A stretch of 64,000 bases of DNA, taken from NCBI RefSeq assembly GCF_029277305.1, contig NZ_CP119526.1; one strand, given 5' to 3'. The translations under genes were made by a program, and so were the position numbers. This stretch comes from Guptibacillus hwajinpoensis (lineage in GTDB: Bacteria; Bacillota; Bacilli; Bacillales; Guptibacillaceae). The first letter of the stretch is position 1, and each line of letters starts with the position of its first letter. Of this stretch, positions 17,193 to 25,423 are shown piece after piece. Below the pieces are notes generated by a model that worked only from the letters and a program-made list of their open reading frames with translations, did not search any database and had not been told where the DNA came from.

Positions 17193-17315
17193 TTACAAAT
17201 AGACATCGTACAAAAGTTGTAGACCCAAATAAGACATTTGCTTGAGTCACTCTGAAACAAGTTAGGTTATAATTCCCATAAGGATTAAGGAGTAAATGAA
17301 AGGGAGAAGATACCC

Positions 17316-18140
17316 ATGAACCGATCCATTTGTATTACCTGTGGTACGCAATATGCATTAATGGAGAACGATCCAGAGGGTTGTACTATTTGTAGGGAAG
17401 AGCGGCAATATGTGAATCCTGAGGGACAGGAGTGGACAACGCTTGAAAAGATGCAGGAAGGGAAACAGTTTCAAAATCAAGTGATTGAAGAAGAAAGAGG
17501 ACTTTATAGTATTACAACTGCGCCATCTTTTGGAATTGGTCAGACAGCATATATTGTTCAACAAGGTGGCTTTAATCTAATGTGGGATTGCATATCCTAT
17601 CTTGATTCACAAACAATCAACCGTATAATGGACCTGGGTGGACTCGATGCAATTGCTCTTTCCCATCCACATTATTATTCAACTCAGGTAGAATGGGCAG
17701 AGGCTTTCAATGTACCGATTTATATTCATGAAGACGATCAACAGTGGGTGATGAGAGATAGTGAGCTTATTCATTTTTGGAGCGGTGAGGCGCTAGAACT
17801 TGCATCTGGGTTAACGATCTATCGTCTTGGAGGTCATTTCAAAGGTGGAGCAGTACTTCATTCAGAAAGTGGAAATGATGGAAGGGGCTTATTGCTAACT
17901 GGAGATATTATTCAAGTTGTAGCAGATCAAGAGTGGGTAAGCTTTATGTACAGCTATCCGAATTTAATCCCCCTACCTGCAAATAAAGTGAAAGAGATGG
18001 CAGACAAAGTAAACCCACTCAAGTTTAATCGAATTTATAATGCATTTCATAAGATAGTAGTAACTGAAGCAGATCGTGCTGTACAAAAATCAGCTGAACG
18101 TTACATCAAAGCACTAGAAGGTCAGTTGTTTCATACATAG
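17316..18140 (+). CDS. MBL-fold metallohydrolase with N-terminal zinc ribbon
   Basis: 274 aa. Residues 6-26 hold CITC...CTIC, a zinc-ribbon-like pair. The rest resembles the metallo-beta-lactamase fold: ALSHPHYYSTQVEW (in place of HxHxDH), a LGGHFKGG strand-turn and LLTGDIIQVV. The shortened metal motif lacks the canonical Asp-His, so the catalytic role is uncertain. The SD AAGGGAGAAG precedes ATG 17316. A TATAAT at 17268-17273 may be its -10. Confidence 0.72.
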   Translation: MNRSICITCGTQYALMENDPEGCTICREERQYVNPEGQEWTTLEKMQEGKQFQNQVIEEERGLYSITTAPSFGIGQTAYIVQQGGFNLMWDCISYLDSQTINRIMDLGGLDAIALSHPHYYSTQVEWAEAFNVPIYIHEDDQQWVMRDSELIHFWSGEALELASGLTIYRLGGHFKGGAVLHSESGNDGRGLLLTGDIIQVVADQEWVSFMYSYPNLIPLPANKVKEMADKVNPLKFNRIYNAFHKIVVTEADRAVQKSAERYIKALEGQLFHT

Positions 18141-18174
18141 ACAAAAGCAATCTCCTTGGAGGTTGCTTTTGTCT
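18139..18174 (+). terminator. Terminator after the MBL-fold gene
   Basis: A 17-bp stem (18139-18155 with 18158-18174) with a 2-nt loop and one wobble pair. The 3' arm is T-rich. Confidence 0.8.
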
Positions 18175-18176
18175 AT

Positions 18177-18209
18177 GCTTGAAAATAATCAAATCCATTA
18201 TTTTCAAGC
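18177..18209. repeat. Strong inverted repeat without a T-tract
   Basis: GCTTGAAAATAAT (18177-18189) and ATTATTTTCAAGC (18197-18209) are perfect 13-bp arms around CAAATCC. It is followed by GGGAGGGAAT rather than T residues, so it is not an ordinary terminator. The remaining stretch to 18396 shows no gene. Confidence 0.7.
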
Positions 18210-18396
18210 GGGAGGGAATAGTCACAAGGAATGAGAATAAAGTATCTAGGGAGAATTTTATGAAGAGAGTAACCAAGAATGGTAGGTTTTGAGTACTTTG
18301 AGAAGAGGTACCATATAAGGAAGTAACTAGATATAATCTTTAGCTGCCAATATAAGTACTATAAACAGATTTTAGCGAATGTAGGAGGATATCGAT

Positions 18397-18762
18397 ATGG
18401 AAATTTACAACTTTAATCGCACATCAGGCAAAGAAATAACGAAATTTGGTTCACAATTTGTTATGTCAAGAATTACCCAGACGGATTCAAGTGTACATAT
18501 CGGAGCAATGTATTTAGATAAAGAGAATATTATCGGTTACCACCAGGCTGTCACCCCTCAGCTATTCTTAATTCTGAGTGGAGAAGGGTGGGTGAGAGGA
18601 GAAGAAGATGAACTCGTTAAAGTAAAAGCGGGCGATGCAGTGTTTTGGGATAAAGATGAATGGCATGAAACGACAACTGAGGATGGCCTGACTGCAATCG
18701 CAATTGAGGGTGATTTGGATCCAGCTAAATTTATGAGTATAAAAGAGGAGGCAACTTCATAA
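18397..18762 (+). CDS. Cupin-domain protein
   Basis: A 121-aa single-domain cupin. Motif 1 region GYHQAVTPQLFLILSGEGWVRGE and motif 2 GDAVFWDKDEWHETTTEDG are recognisable. The SD GTAGGAGGAT precedes ATG 18397. The ligand or reaction is unknown. It may be co-transcribed with the RDD gene 39 bp downstream. Confidence 0.8.
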   Translation: MEIYNFNRTSGKEITKFGSQFVMSRITQTDSSVHIGAMYLDKENIIGYHQAVTPQLFLILSGEGWVRGEEDELVKVKAGDAVFWDKDEWHETTTEDGLTAIAIEGDLDPAKFMSIKEEATS

Positions 18763-18801
18763 CTTTTGGTTAAAAAGGTAATTCGGGAGGGGCTTTCCAG
18801 A

Positions 18802-19218
18802 ATGGATCCTACGGTTACAGTTGGGTTTTGGCCGCGTGTAGGTGCCTGTTTAGTCGATGCTTTTCTACTTGGTGTACCGTTATCACTTTTAACTAATTAC
18901 GTTATTCAAGGGCAATCTGGAGAAGAAGTGAGTGGATTAATACAGTTTCTTTATTATTTTCTTCTGCCAATTTTCTGGTATGGCTATACGGTTGGAAAAC
19001 GAGTACTCGGGATAAGGATCGTTCGAATCAATGGGGAACCGCCCGGATTTCTAACGATGGTTCTTAGAATTGTTGTAGCTTTCTTAGTGTATGTCTTAAC
19101 GATGGGAATAGGGTTTCTTATTAGTATAATTATGGTTGCAACTCGTTCAGATCATCGTTCTCTTCACGACTTAATTGCAGGTACCTATGTGACAAATGTA
19201 TTACCCGTAATTGAATAG
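18802..19218 (+). CDS. RDD-family membrane protein
   Basis: 138 aa with three or four TM helices. GFWPRVGACLVDAFLLG contains the R-D pair of the RDD domain, and the C-terminus has the usual DHRSLHDLIAGTYV. ATG 18802 is 9 bp after GGGAGGGG; the TTG 36 bp upstream lacks an SD. RDD proteins are thought to be transport-related, but the function here is unknown. Confidence 0.82.
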   Translation: MDPTVTVGFWPRVGACLVDAFLLGVPLSLLTNYVIQGQSGEEVSGLIQFLYYFLLPIFWYGYTVGKRVLGIRIVRINGEPPGFLTMVLRIVVAFLVYVLTMGIGFLISIIMVATRSDHRSLHDLIAGTYVTNVLPVIE

Positions 19219-19228
19219 AAAACAAAAT

Positions 19229-19262
19229 AAAAGGCTTTTCCCAGAAGGGAAAAGCCTTTTAG
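19229..19262. terminator. Bidirectional terminator between the RDD and csp genes
   Basis: A perfect 14-bp stem, AAAAGGCTTTTCCC/GGGAAAAGCCTTTT, has an AGAA loop and A/T-rich edges on both sides. Confidence 0.9.
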
Positions 19263-19272
19263 TATATGCTAT

Positions 19273-19473
19273 TTACGCTTTAGTTACGTTAGTAGCTTGT
19301 GGTCCGCGGTTACCTTGCTCAGTGTCAAAAGTAACTGTTTGACCTTCTTCAAGAGTTTTGAAACCTTCGCCTTGAATAGCTGAGAAATGTACGAATACGT
19401 CGTCTCCGCCTTCAACTTCGATGAAGCCAAAACCTTTTTCTGCGTTAAACCATTTTACTGTACCTTTGTTCAT
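19273..19473 (-). CDS. csp: Cold-shock protein, CspA family
   Basis: A 66-aa single OB-fold nucleic-acid chaperone. RNP1 KGFGFIEV and RNP2 VFVHFSAI are intact in MNKGTVKWFNAEKGFGF-type context. The start is the ATG at 19473 with SD GGAGG (19482-19487 region), giving the standard family length. Which Bacillus paralogue (B, C or D) it matches cannot be told. Confidence 0.95.
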   Translation of the reverse strand: MNKGTVKWFNAEKGFGFIEVEGGDDVFVHFSAIQGEGFKTLEEGQTVTFDTEQGNRGPQATNVTKA

Positions 19474-19630
19474 ATGTGTATCCTCCAAGTGCGTTTTGCA
19501 CAAATATTACTATTACTGCTCTACATAATCATTTGAGATGTAAGTACTTTCTGAAGTAGCCTATTCTTTAATAATCAGTACCGAACAACAATAATTAACC
19601 TTAGTATAACACGTCCTCCAAAAAAAGCAA
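19474..19630 (-). promoter_or_regulatory. csp promoter and long 5' leader
   Basis: On the minus strand TTGCTT (19625-19630), 16 bp, TATACT (19603-19608) gives a transcript with about 120 nt of leader before the start. Long leaders are typical of cold-shock genes and fold differently at low temperature. The role here is inferred. Confidence 0.6.
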
Positions 19631-19844
19631 ACATCATCTGGAAAAAGGTTTTGAAAAGCGAAGGACTAAAGAGAAAGAAGTGTTGGATTTGAGCGTGTTT
19701 GTTTCTTTGAAAGGATGATTATAAGCCTCCATGATGCAAACAAAGAATATAAAACGGAGAGGGACTACGAAGTTTTTAATGTAAAATAAATTTTTTTCTT
19801 CTATAATGAAGAAGAGATTCGATATGATATCGGAGGTTAGAAGT

Positions 19845-20657
19845 ATGTCAGTACATCCTGTCATTGAAAAAGAAGTCATCATGATTGGAGAGAAGATTCA
19901 AGAGAGAAAATACGAAATAGCAAAAAGCCTAGTTAATGACGAGTTTGAATATGAAAAGGTAACAAAGTTAAATGAGGAATTGATTCAACTTTGTGTAGAT
20001 GCCATTCTAGGTGATCGTAGTAAAGCAATGGAAAGTGTCACAAGTTGGGCTCGCGATACTGGTGAATTTGCTGTTAACTATGGATCAGAGCTAGACAATT
20101 CACTTAGTAATACATCTCAATATAGACAGGCTTTATGGCAAGTGATCGAGGAAATTTCAGTTGAGTCTAATTGCTCGCTTCAAACTGTTTTTGAGATCTC
20201 ACGCATTATTAACCCTTTAATTGATCAGGCTGTTTATGCTTTTAGTACAGCCTATGTAGCAGCGTATAAGAGCACCCTTAGTCATGCTCAGGAAGTGTTT
20301 CTAGAACTTTCTGTACCAGTTGTTCCCATTCTTGAAGGTGTAGCGGTTTTACCTATTATAGGAGATATCGATACTCATCGTGCAAGTTTGTTAATGGAAA
20401 CGGCTTTAAGGGAATCGACTCAGAAAAGTCTAACCCATATCTTTATCGACCTTTCTGGAGTAACGATTGTAGATACAATGGTAGCGAATAATATCTTTAA
20501 TATTATCTATTCTCTAGAACTTCTTGGTGTCAAAGGTATACTCTCAGGCATACGACCAGAAGTAGCCCAGACGATGGTTCATCTAGGAATTGATTTTTCT
20601 TCAATCCAAACACACAGTACACTAAAGCAGGCGCTTGCCAAACACATCTTTGATTGA
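19845..20657 (+). CDS. rsbR: RsbR-type stressosome protein (STAS domain)
   Basis: 270 aa. The N-terminal half (about residues 1-140) is the all-helical RsbR sensor domain. The C-terminal STAS domain has PVVPILEGVAVLPIIGDIDTHRA and HIFIDLSGVTIVDTMVANNIF. The Thr of GDIDTHR corresponds to the conserved phosphorylatable STAS Thr of RsbR proteins. It probably acts with RsbS/RsbT upstream of sigma B, although those genes are not here. ATG 19845 follows CGGAGG by 8 bp; a TATAAT lies at 19802-19807. Confidence 0.85.
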   Translation: MSVHPVIEKEVIMIGEKIQERKYEIAKSLVNDEFEYEKVTKLNEELIQLCVDAILGDRSKAMESVTSWARDTGEFAVNYGSELDNSLSNTSQYRQALWQVIEEISVESNCSLQTVFEISRIINPLIDQAVYAFSTAYVAAYKSTLSHAQEVFLELSVPVVPILEGVAVLPIIGDIDTHRASLLMETALRESTQKSLTHIFIDLSGVTIVDTMVANNIFNIIYSLELLGVKGILSGIRPEVAQTMVHLGIDFSSIQTHSTLKQALAKHIFD

Positions 20658-20671
20658 GGCCAAGCTCGAAA

Positions 20672-20776
20672 TGTTCTTTTTAAAAGATTGTGTTTTTGAA
20701 CGCTTTTTGTATAAAAAACCACACTAATTGGAGCGGAAATTAACCCACTATATCAACAATGTCTACAACAAGAGCT
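20672..20776 (-). mobile_element. MITE relic, core-less copy
   Basis: The left end GTTCTTTTTAAAAGATTGTG and the right end CAACAATGTCTACAACAAGAGC match degenerate family termini. The middle has one GGAGCGGAA only, so the GC core is missing precisely between the direct repeats. No target duplication is recognisable. Confidence 0.65.
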
Positions 20777-20880
20777 TTGATTAAATTTTAATGTTGTCCA
20801 AATGGGCAGCATTTTTTATTGTGTAAAAATAAATCGAAATCCCTGAAAAAAATGGAATTATGTTTTTTAAGTAAAACCGA

Positions 20881-21056
20881 TTGACGATTCGATTAATCGC
20901 TAATAAAATGAACTCGAAAAATCGTAGAAAGTATCCTCTCTTCCAATCGATGAGACAGGACCTCGGCTGACAGCAAAGCGTAACAAAAACGTCATCATAA
21001 GAGGGAGTTTCACTCTACCAGATTTTATTTATTTTATAGGAAGGGAGGAGGTCGTA
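20881..21056 (+). promoter_or_regulatory. Promoter and structured leader of the YczE-like gene, possible SD-sequestering switch
   Basis: TTGACG (20881-20886), 17 bp, TAAAAT (20904-20909) predicts a leader of about 140 nt. CCTCTCTTCC (20935-20944) can pair over 10 positions (one G-U) with the Shine-Dalgarno GGAAGGGAGG (21039-21048). It can alternatively pair over 7 positions with AAGAGGG (20999-21005). This gives mutually exclusive structures. I recognise no known riboswitch class. Confidence 0.55.
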
Positions 21057-21692
21057 ATGTTTTATCGAGTTACGATTTACCTTCTAGGTATGTTTATTAA
21101 CTTTTTCGGTGTAGCACTAATTATTCACGCTACACTTGGCGCAGGTTTCTGGACGTCCTTTTTTATTGGTATATCAGATTTAGTAGGTTTAACAGTAGGA
21201 TTCTGGTATGGGATGTTTCAGATACTTGTTATATTCATTAACAGTAGTCTTATGAAGCAAAAGCCAGAATGGTTAGCAGCCTTACCGATTGTATTAGAAA
21301 GTTTTATTCTCGATTTCTGGCTAGAAATTGTATTTGCATCAATTAATTTATCAGCTGCGCCACTAATGGCAAAAGTCTTTATCCTTATCGCAGGTATGGT
21401 AACAATTGGGCTAGGAGTTGCAATCTATATTTTGCCACAGTTTCCAAGAGCTCCGTTCGATCAATTGTTCCTTGTTGTAAGTTCTCGATTTAATCTGAGC
21501 TTACAAATGGGACAGACAATTGTTGCTGTGATTATGGCAACACTTGCACTTCTTATAGGTGGACCAGTTGGGATAGGAACAGTTGCACTTGTCATTCTTC
21601 TAGGTCCGATTATTCAGTTTTGGTATGAAAGAGCGTATCCGATGTACTATATGCTATATCCAACACATGCACCACATGAAGAATATTTATAA
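21057..21692 (+). CDS. YczE/YitT-like integral membrane protein
   Basis: 211 aa with five or six TM helices: the N-terminal RVTIYLLGMFINFFGVALIIHATLGAGFW, then a WYGMFQILVIFINS helix, TIGLGVAIYILPQFPRAPFDQL, and a C-terminal GTVALVILLGPIIQFWYER. This pattern is typical of YczE/YyaS/YitT proteins of unknown transport role. ATG 21057 follows an unusually long SD (GGAAGGGAGGAGG). It is monocistronic, followed by a terminator. Confidence 0.78.
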   Translation: MFYRVTIYLLGMFINFFGVALIIHATLGAGFWTSFFIGISDLVGLTVGFWYGMFQILVIFINSSLMKQKPEWLAALPIVLESFILDFWLEIVFASINLSAAPLMAKVFILIAGMVTIGLGVAIYILPQFPRAPFDQLFLVVSSRFNLSLQMGQTIVAVIMATLALLIGGPVGIGTVALVILLGPIIQFWYERAYPMYYMLYPTHAPHEEYL

Positions 21693-21733
21693 GTTACCAA
21701 TACACGACATTGGAACGTTAATGGTATACAAAT

Positions 21734-21769
21734 AGAAAAGACCGACTCTTCGCAGAGTCGGTCTTTTCT
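21734..21769. terminator. Bidirectional terminator
   Basis: A perfect 16-bp stem (21734-21749 with 21754-21769), loop TCGC, lies between convergent genes. Confidence 0.92.
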
Positions 21770-21774
21770 TACTA

Positions 21775-22875
21775 TTATTTAATGATTTGAAGCTCTTTAG
21801 GATATTTGGTTAGCGTTTCATATCCTGATTTTGTAACAAGTACATCATCTTCAATTCTCACTCCACCAACCTCTGGGAGATAAATACCCGGTTCGATTGT
21901 GTAGGTCATACCTTCGACTAAAAGAGAGTCGTTATTTTCACTCATTGAAGGGTATTCATGGACATCAATTCCTATTCCGTGACCGATTCGGTGTGGGAAG
22001 TAGTCACCGTAACCTGCTTTAGAAATAACTTCTCTAGCCGTTATATCTAAATCGCCTAGTCTTGTTCCAGGTTTTGATATTTCAAGCGTTTGAAGCTGAG
22101 CGTTTAAGACAATATCATAAATTTCTTTTTGCTTTTCGTTTACTTCTTGGAATGCAACAGTTCTTGTAATATCAGAGCAATATCCGTCTAATACAACACC
22201 AAGATCGAATAGAACAAGATCGCCTTTTTTAAGCTTTCGATCTCCAGGATTCCCATGTGGTTGTCCTGCTTTCTCACCAAATAGGACCATTGTTGAAAAG
22301 GACATTTCTCGAATGCCTTTTTTCTTTAGTTCGTATTCAATCGTTGCAAGAACTTCCATTTCCGTACAGCCCTCGCGAAGTGCTTTTACTCCTGTTTCAA
22401 CACCAAAATCGGCTAATGCAGCGGCCTTCTTAAGAACTTCTAATTCTTTCGTGTCTTTAATTAAGCGAAGCTCATTTAGTTTATCTTCAGCGCTTGTAAA
22501 TGTAACGGAAGGGTATCGTTTCATCACTTCTTCTGCACGTCCATAAGAGAGGGTTTCTTTCTCGATTGCAACTTTGGTAGCTTCCATAATCCCTCTGTTC
22601 TTCAATGCTGTGTGAATCATATCCCATGGGTTATCAGCGTCACCATGACCGATGATTTCATGTTCCCACCCTGCGTCTTTCGCTTGATCTACTTCCATTC
22701 CAGGAAGAACTAGAAACGGTTCATGCTCAGGGAAAATAAATAGACCTAATAACCGTTCATGAGGTTCGCATTCGAAGTCAGAAAGATAGAATACATTGGA
22801 AGAAGAATGAACAAATGCAAATGTTTGTTCAGTTTCCTTTAGCCAGTTAGAGAATTTTTCTAGTCGTTGATTCAT
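21775..22875 (-). CDS. Xaa-Pro dipeptidase/aminopeptidase, M24B family
   Basis: Cytosolic metallopeptidase releasing residues from X-Pro peptides. The N-terminal creatinase domain spans about residues 1-130. The pita-bread catalytic domain has ligands in LFDLGVVLDGYCSDITRTV (two Asp), HRIGHGIG (His), TIEPGIYLP (Glu) and VRIEDDVLVT (Glu), all present. 366 aa, normal length. It is the second gene behind an SSS symporter with a 41-bp gap, suggesting import and cleavage of a peptide or proline compound. Confidence 0.9.
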   Translation of the reverse strand: MNQRLEKFSNWLKETEQTFAFVHSSSNVFYLSDFECEPHERLLGLFIFPEHEPFLVLPGMEVDQAKDAGWEHEIIGHGDADNPWDMIHTALKNRGIMEATKVAIEKETLSYGRAEEVMKRYPSVTFTSAEDKLNELRLIKDTKELEVLKKAAALADFGVETGVKALREGCTEMEVLATIEYELKKKGIREMSFSTMVLFGEKAGQPHGNPGDRKLKKGDLVLFDLGVVLDGYCSDITRTVAFQEVNEKQKEIYDIVLNAQLQTLEISKPGTRLGDLDITAREVISKAGYGDYFPHRIGHGIGIDVHEYPSMSENNDSLLVEGMTYTIEPGIYLPEVGGVRIEDDVLVTKSGYETLTKYPKELQIIK

Positions 22876-22916
22876 ATTTATTCACAACCTATTCTATAGA
22901 AAGTCTGATTAGTTTA

Positions 22917-24311
22917 TTAGGCAGTCTTTGTTTTGTTTGATGTCGCGAGCGTTACAATAATTAGTACGATAACAGCGACAGGTACAGCAAAGAGAACACT
23001 GTTTAAGTCAAATGGTTTTGATAGTGGAATTTCCCAAACAAGAGTTGTGACAACACCAGCAATCATAGATGAAATACCACCGTAAATGTTCACGCGTTTC
23101 CAGAAGAAGACAGCTAGAACAGCTGGCGTGATTCCTGCTCCGTAAACGGTATAAGCATACATTTGAACAGAAAGAACAGTTGGGAAGAAACTAATGATAA
23201 TGTAAGCAAGTACACCTAGGATAACAATGAACCACTTTGTCATAACTAACAATTGTCTATCCGTTGCATCTTTGTTGATATATTTACCAAAAATATCGTA
23301 CGTTACATTAGTTGCGGCAGATAGTAGGTAGGAGTTACCCGTTGTAATAATAAATGCAGTTGCTGCTGTTAAAAGAATACCTCCTACAAACGTTGGCATA
23401 ACAACTGTTGTTGCCATTAGAGCCATTCCTGGATCGATATTTGGAAAAAGTGACCGAGCTGCGAATGCAATTAAGCCAATTGTCGGTGAAATTAGAATCA
23501 TGGCTACAAGCCAACCAATTTGTGCTTTCTTTGAAGACTGATCGCCACTTGAAGACGCCAATCGTTGGTACATGTTTTGGTCAGCCAACAGTAGAAATAA
23601 AGAAGGCAACAAATATCCTAGAAGTTGAATGTTTGATAATTGACCACTGAATGTTAAGTGATCGGATGGCACATTCGCAACGATGTTATCCCACCCTCCA
23701 GCAATTACAAAGATTGTTGGTAAGGTGATGGCTAATCCTAGAACCATAAGAATAGCGCTGATTGCATCAGTAGGAGCAACTGAACGCAGACCTCCAATTG
23801 TTGCAAGGAAAATAATAAGAGCTGCCCCAATGATTGTTCCTGTTTCAACTGAGATGCCGGTTGTTAGATTGAGTATGAATCCAAAACCCTTCATTTGATA
23901 AGAAACAATTCCAACATAAGCAAGAATGATGATAATACCGGCTAACATCCTCGCGAATGAACCATATTTTTCTTCTAGAATCGAAGAAACTGTATATTTA
24001 CCGAAAGCTCGAATTCTAGGAGCAATAATATAAAGAACGAGAATCCCTATGATTGTCGGTATGGCCATAAGAAACGCTGGAATAATGCCGTAGCTATAAG
24101 CCATAGACGTTTCTCCACCGGAAATACTACCGCTACCAGTCCATGTAGCTAGCAGGGTTCCTGTTAGTACAAGAGCACCGAGTCCCTTACCAGCAAGAAT
24201 GAAGTCCTCACTATTAGAAACCTTCTTTGAGAAATAAATGCCCAAACCTACCATTAGGATGCCATATGCAATGACAAACCATAGGAGGTTCGGATTATGT
24301 GTAATTTCCAT
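22917..24311 (-). CDS. Sodium:solute symporter (SSS family)
   Basis: 464 aa with about 13 TM helices. The family motif region GTLLATWTGSGSISGGETSMAYSYG lies near residues 52-76, and GGLRSVAPTDAISAILMVLGLAI matches the SSS signature. The substrate is not determined by sequence. Co-transcription with an Xaa-Pro peptidase suggests proline, a peptide or another amino compound. SD GGAAGTGG precedes the ATG at 24311. Confidence 0.87.
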   Translation of the reverse strand: MEITHNPNLLWFVIAYGILMVGLGIYFSKKVSNSEDFILAGKGLGALVLTGTLLATWTGSGSISGGETSMAYSYGIIPAFLMAIPTIIGILVLYIIAPRIRAFGKYTVSSILEEKYGSFARMLAGIIIILAYVGIVSYQMKGFGFILNLTTGISVETGTIIGAALIIFLATIGGLRSVAPTDAISAILMVLGLAITLPTIFVIAGGWDNIVANVPSDHLTFSGQLSNIQLLGYLLPSLFLLLADQNMYQRLASSSGDQSSKKAQIGWLVAMILISPTIGLIAFAARSLFPNIDPGMALMATTVVMPTFVGGILLTAATAFIITTGNSYLLSAATNVTYDIFGKYINKDATDRQLLVMTKWFIVILGVLAYIIISFFPTVLSVQMYAYTVYGAGITPAVLAVFFWKRVNIYGGISSMIAGVVTTLVWEIPLSKPFDLNSVLFAVPVAVIVLIIVTLATSNKTKTA

Positions 24312-24398
24312 TATGCCACTTCCTTGTCTGTGTATTTTCTAAGGTGCGCACCGATAAGTATGCTACCACATTACATTCATAAATTAAAAAAGCCCTAA

Positions 24399-24427
24399 AT
24401 TCTACATTGGAATACTTTAGTAGTCAA
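24399..24427 (-). promoter_or_regulatory. Promoter of the symporter-peptidase operon
   Basis: Minus-strand TTGACT (24422-24427), 17 bp, TAGAAT (24399-24404). It leaves a leader of about 80 nt. The remaining AT-rich stretch 24428-24642 shows no gene. Confidence 0.65.
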
Positions 24428-24640
24428 CCATATTATGCGCGAAGAAAATCACTACTATTATCACCTTTATTTGTATTATTTTGGTTTTTATTAAGAGGTT
24501 TTCCGACTTTTGTAGGATTATAGTACTAATTTAATATTAAATTCTCGCTATAAAAAAGCGTTATTATTTACAATTTTCTAGTAATTTAGACTCAGGATGC
24601 AAAAAGTAAGTTGTGAGCGACCAATTTTCTTTTGGTAGTT

Positions 24641-24680
24641 CATAAAAAAGGGTATCAGTAGCTTTCGCTCTGATACCCTT
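24641..24680 (-). terminator. Terminator of the M50-like protease gene
   Basis: An 11-bp stem, AAGGGTATCAG/CTGATACCCTT, reads on the minus strand into a T run (plus-strand A run at 24644-24649). Confidence 0.82.
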
Positions 24681-24704
24681 CTATTTATGAATAGGAGTCA
24701 TCAC

Positions 24705-25184
24705 TTAATCGATCGGATCTTCGGCTTTTCCATAGCGTATTACATCAAAGATTGCCATGCCATCGCTTGGCTTTCCAGCGTCGTTTCGATAAGGCATAAG
24801 GGAGAAGAAAATAAAGTAGATCGAGAAGTAAGTGAATTGATAGAAAAACAAGTCAACAGGTATTACGTCAGCATAGATTAAAGCGTTCATGATGAGAATT
24901 ACAATGATATTAAATAAACTACCTGCTGCATAAATCGCCACGTGTGCCCACGTTCTGTTATAAGTTAGATCTTCGTACTGACACCATCCTTCCATAAAAT
25001 ACTTCTTTTTTACTTCAAGTGGACCAATATGAAAGACCGTCTTTCCTGTTCCTATACAGAATTTAATTTTACCGCCAAAAAGTCGAGCAATAAGAACGTG
25101 ACCTGCTTCATGTATGAGCGTGATAATTGGTAATATCACAAAAAAGTTCACAAAGAACATTGGAATATCACTGAACGTAAACAT
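24705..25184 (-). CDS. M50-like membrane metalloprotease
   Basis: 159-aa membrane protein. HEAGH at residues 25-29 is the HExxH zinc site inside the first TM helix, and SDG near the C-terminus resembles the second Asp motif of site-2 proteases. There are about four TM helices. The start ATG at 25184 has SD GGAGG; the longer upstream reading frame has none. The substrate is unknown; proteins like this sometimes cleave regulators or signal peptides. Confidence 0.72.
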   Translation of the reverse strand: MFTFSDIPMFFVNFFVILPIITLIHEAGHVLIARLFGGKIKFCIGTGKTVFHIGPLEVKKKYFMEGWCQYEDLTYNRTWAHVAIYAAGSLFNIIVILIMNALIYADVIPVDLFFYQFTYFSIYFIFFSLMPYRNDAGKPSDGMAIFDVIRYGKAEDPID

Positions 25185-25287
25185 TAGAAAACCTCCGTTA
25201 TCATGTCGTATGTCTAAACACGCTTTAAGAGACGTTCCCGAATGTTGTCGTTTTATAACCACAAGTTAGACTAGAAAATTTTAGGTT

Positions 25288-25423
25288 ATTGGGAAATGTC
25301 CTTCTCGAAAATGCTTTTAAGTTGAAATAATCAACTGTCATTTCCCAATACAAAACATTCTGAATGTTCTTTATACTAGAGGCGTGGGTACAACTTAATT
25401 ACGAATAAAGACGGAGGGATTTA
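25288..25423 (+). promoter_or_regulatory. Subtilase 1 upstream region: long inverted repeat, shared motif, -10 box
   Basis: ATTGGGAAATG (25288-25298) and CATTTCCCAAT (25339-25349) are perfect 11-bp arms with a 40-bp spacer that itself holds GTTGA/TCAAC. Next come AAAACATTCTGAA (25352-25364), also found before the second subtilase at 39305-39317, and a TATACT -10 candidate at 25372-25377. A protease regulator site is inferred. Confidence 0.5.

Noticed and set aside
17048..17245. ORF within the nested repeat
   Set aside because: It is composed of repeat-element sequence and has no SD; chance frame in GC-rich core.
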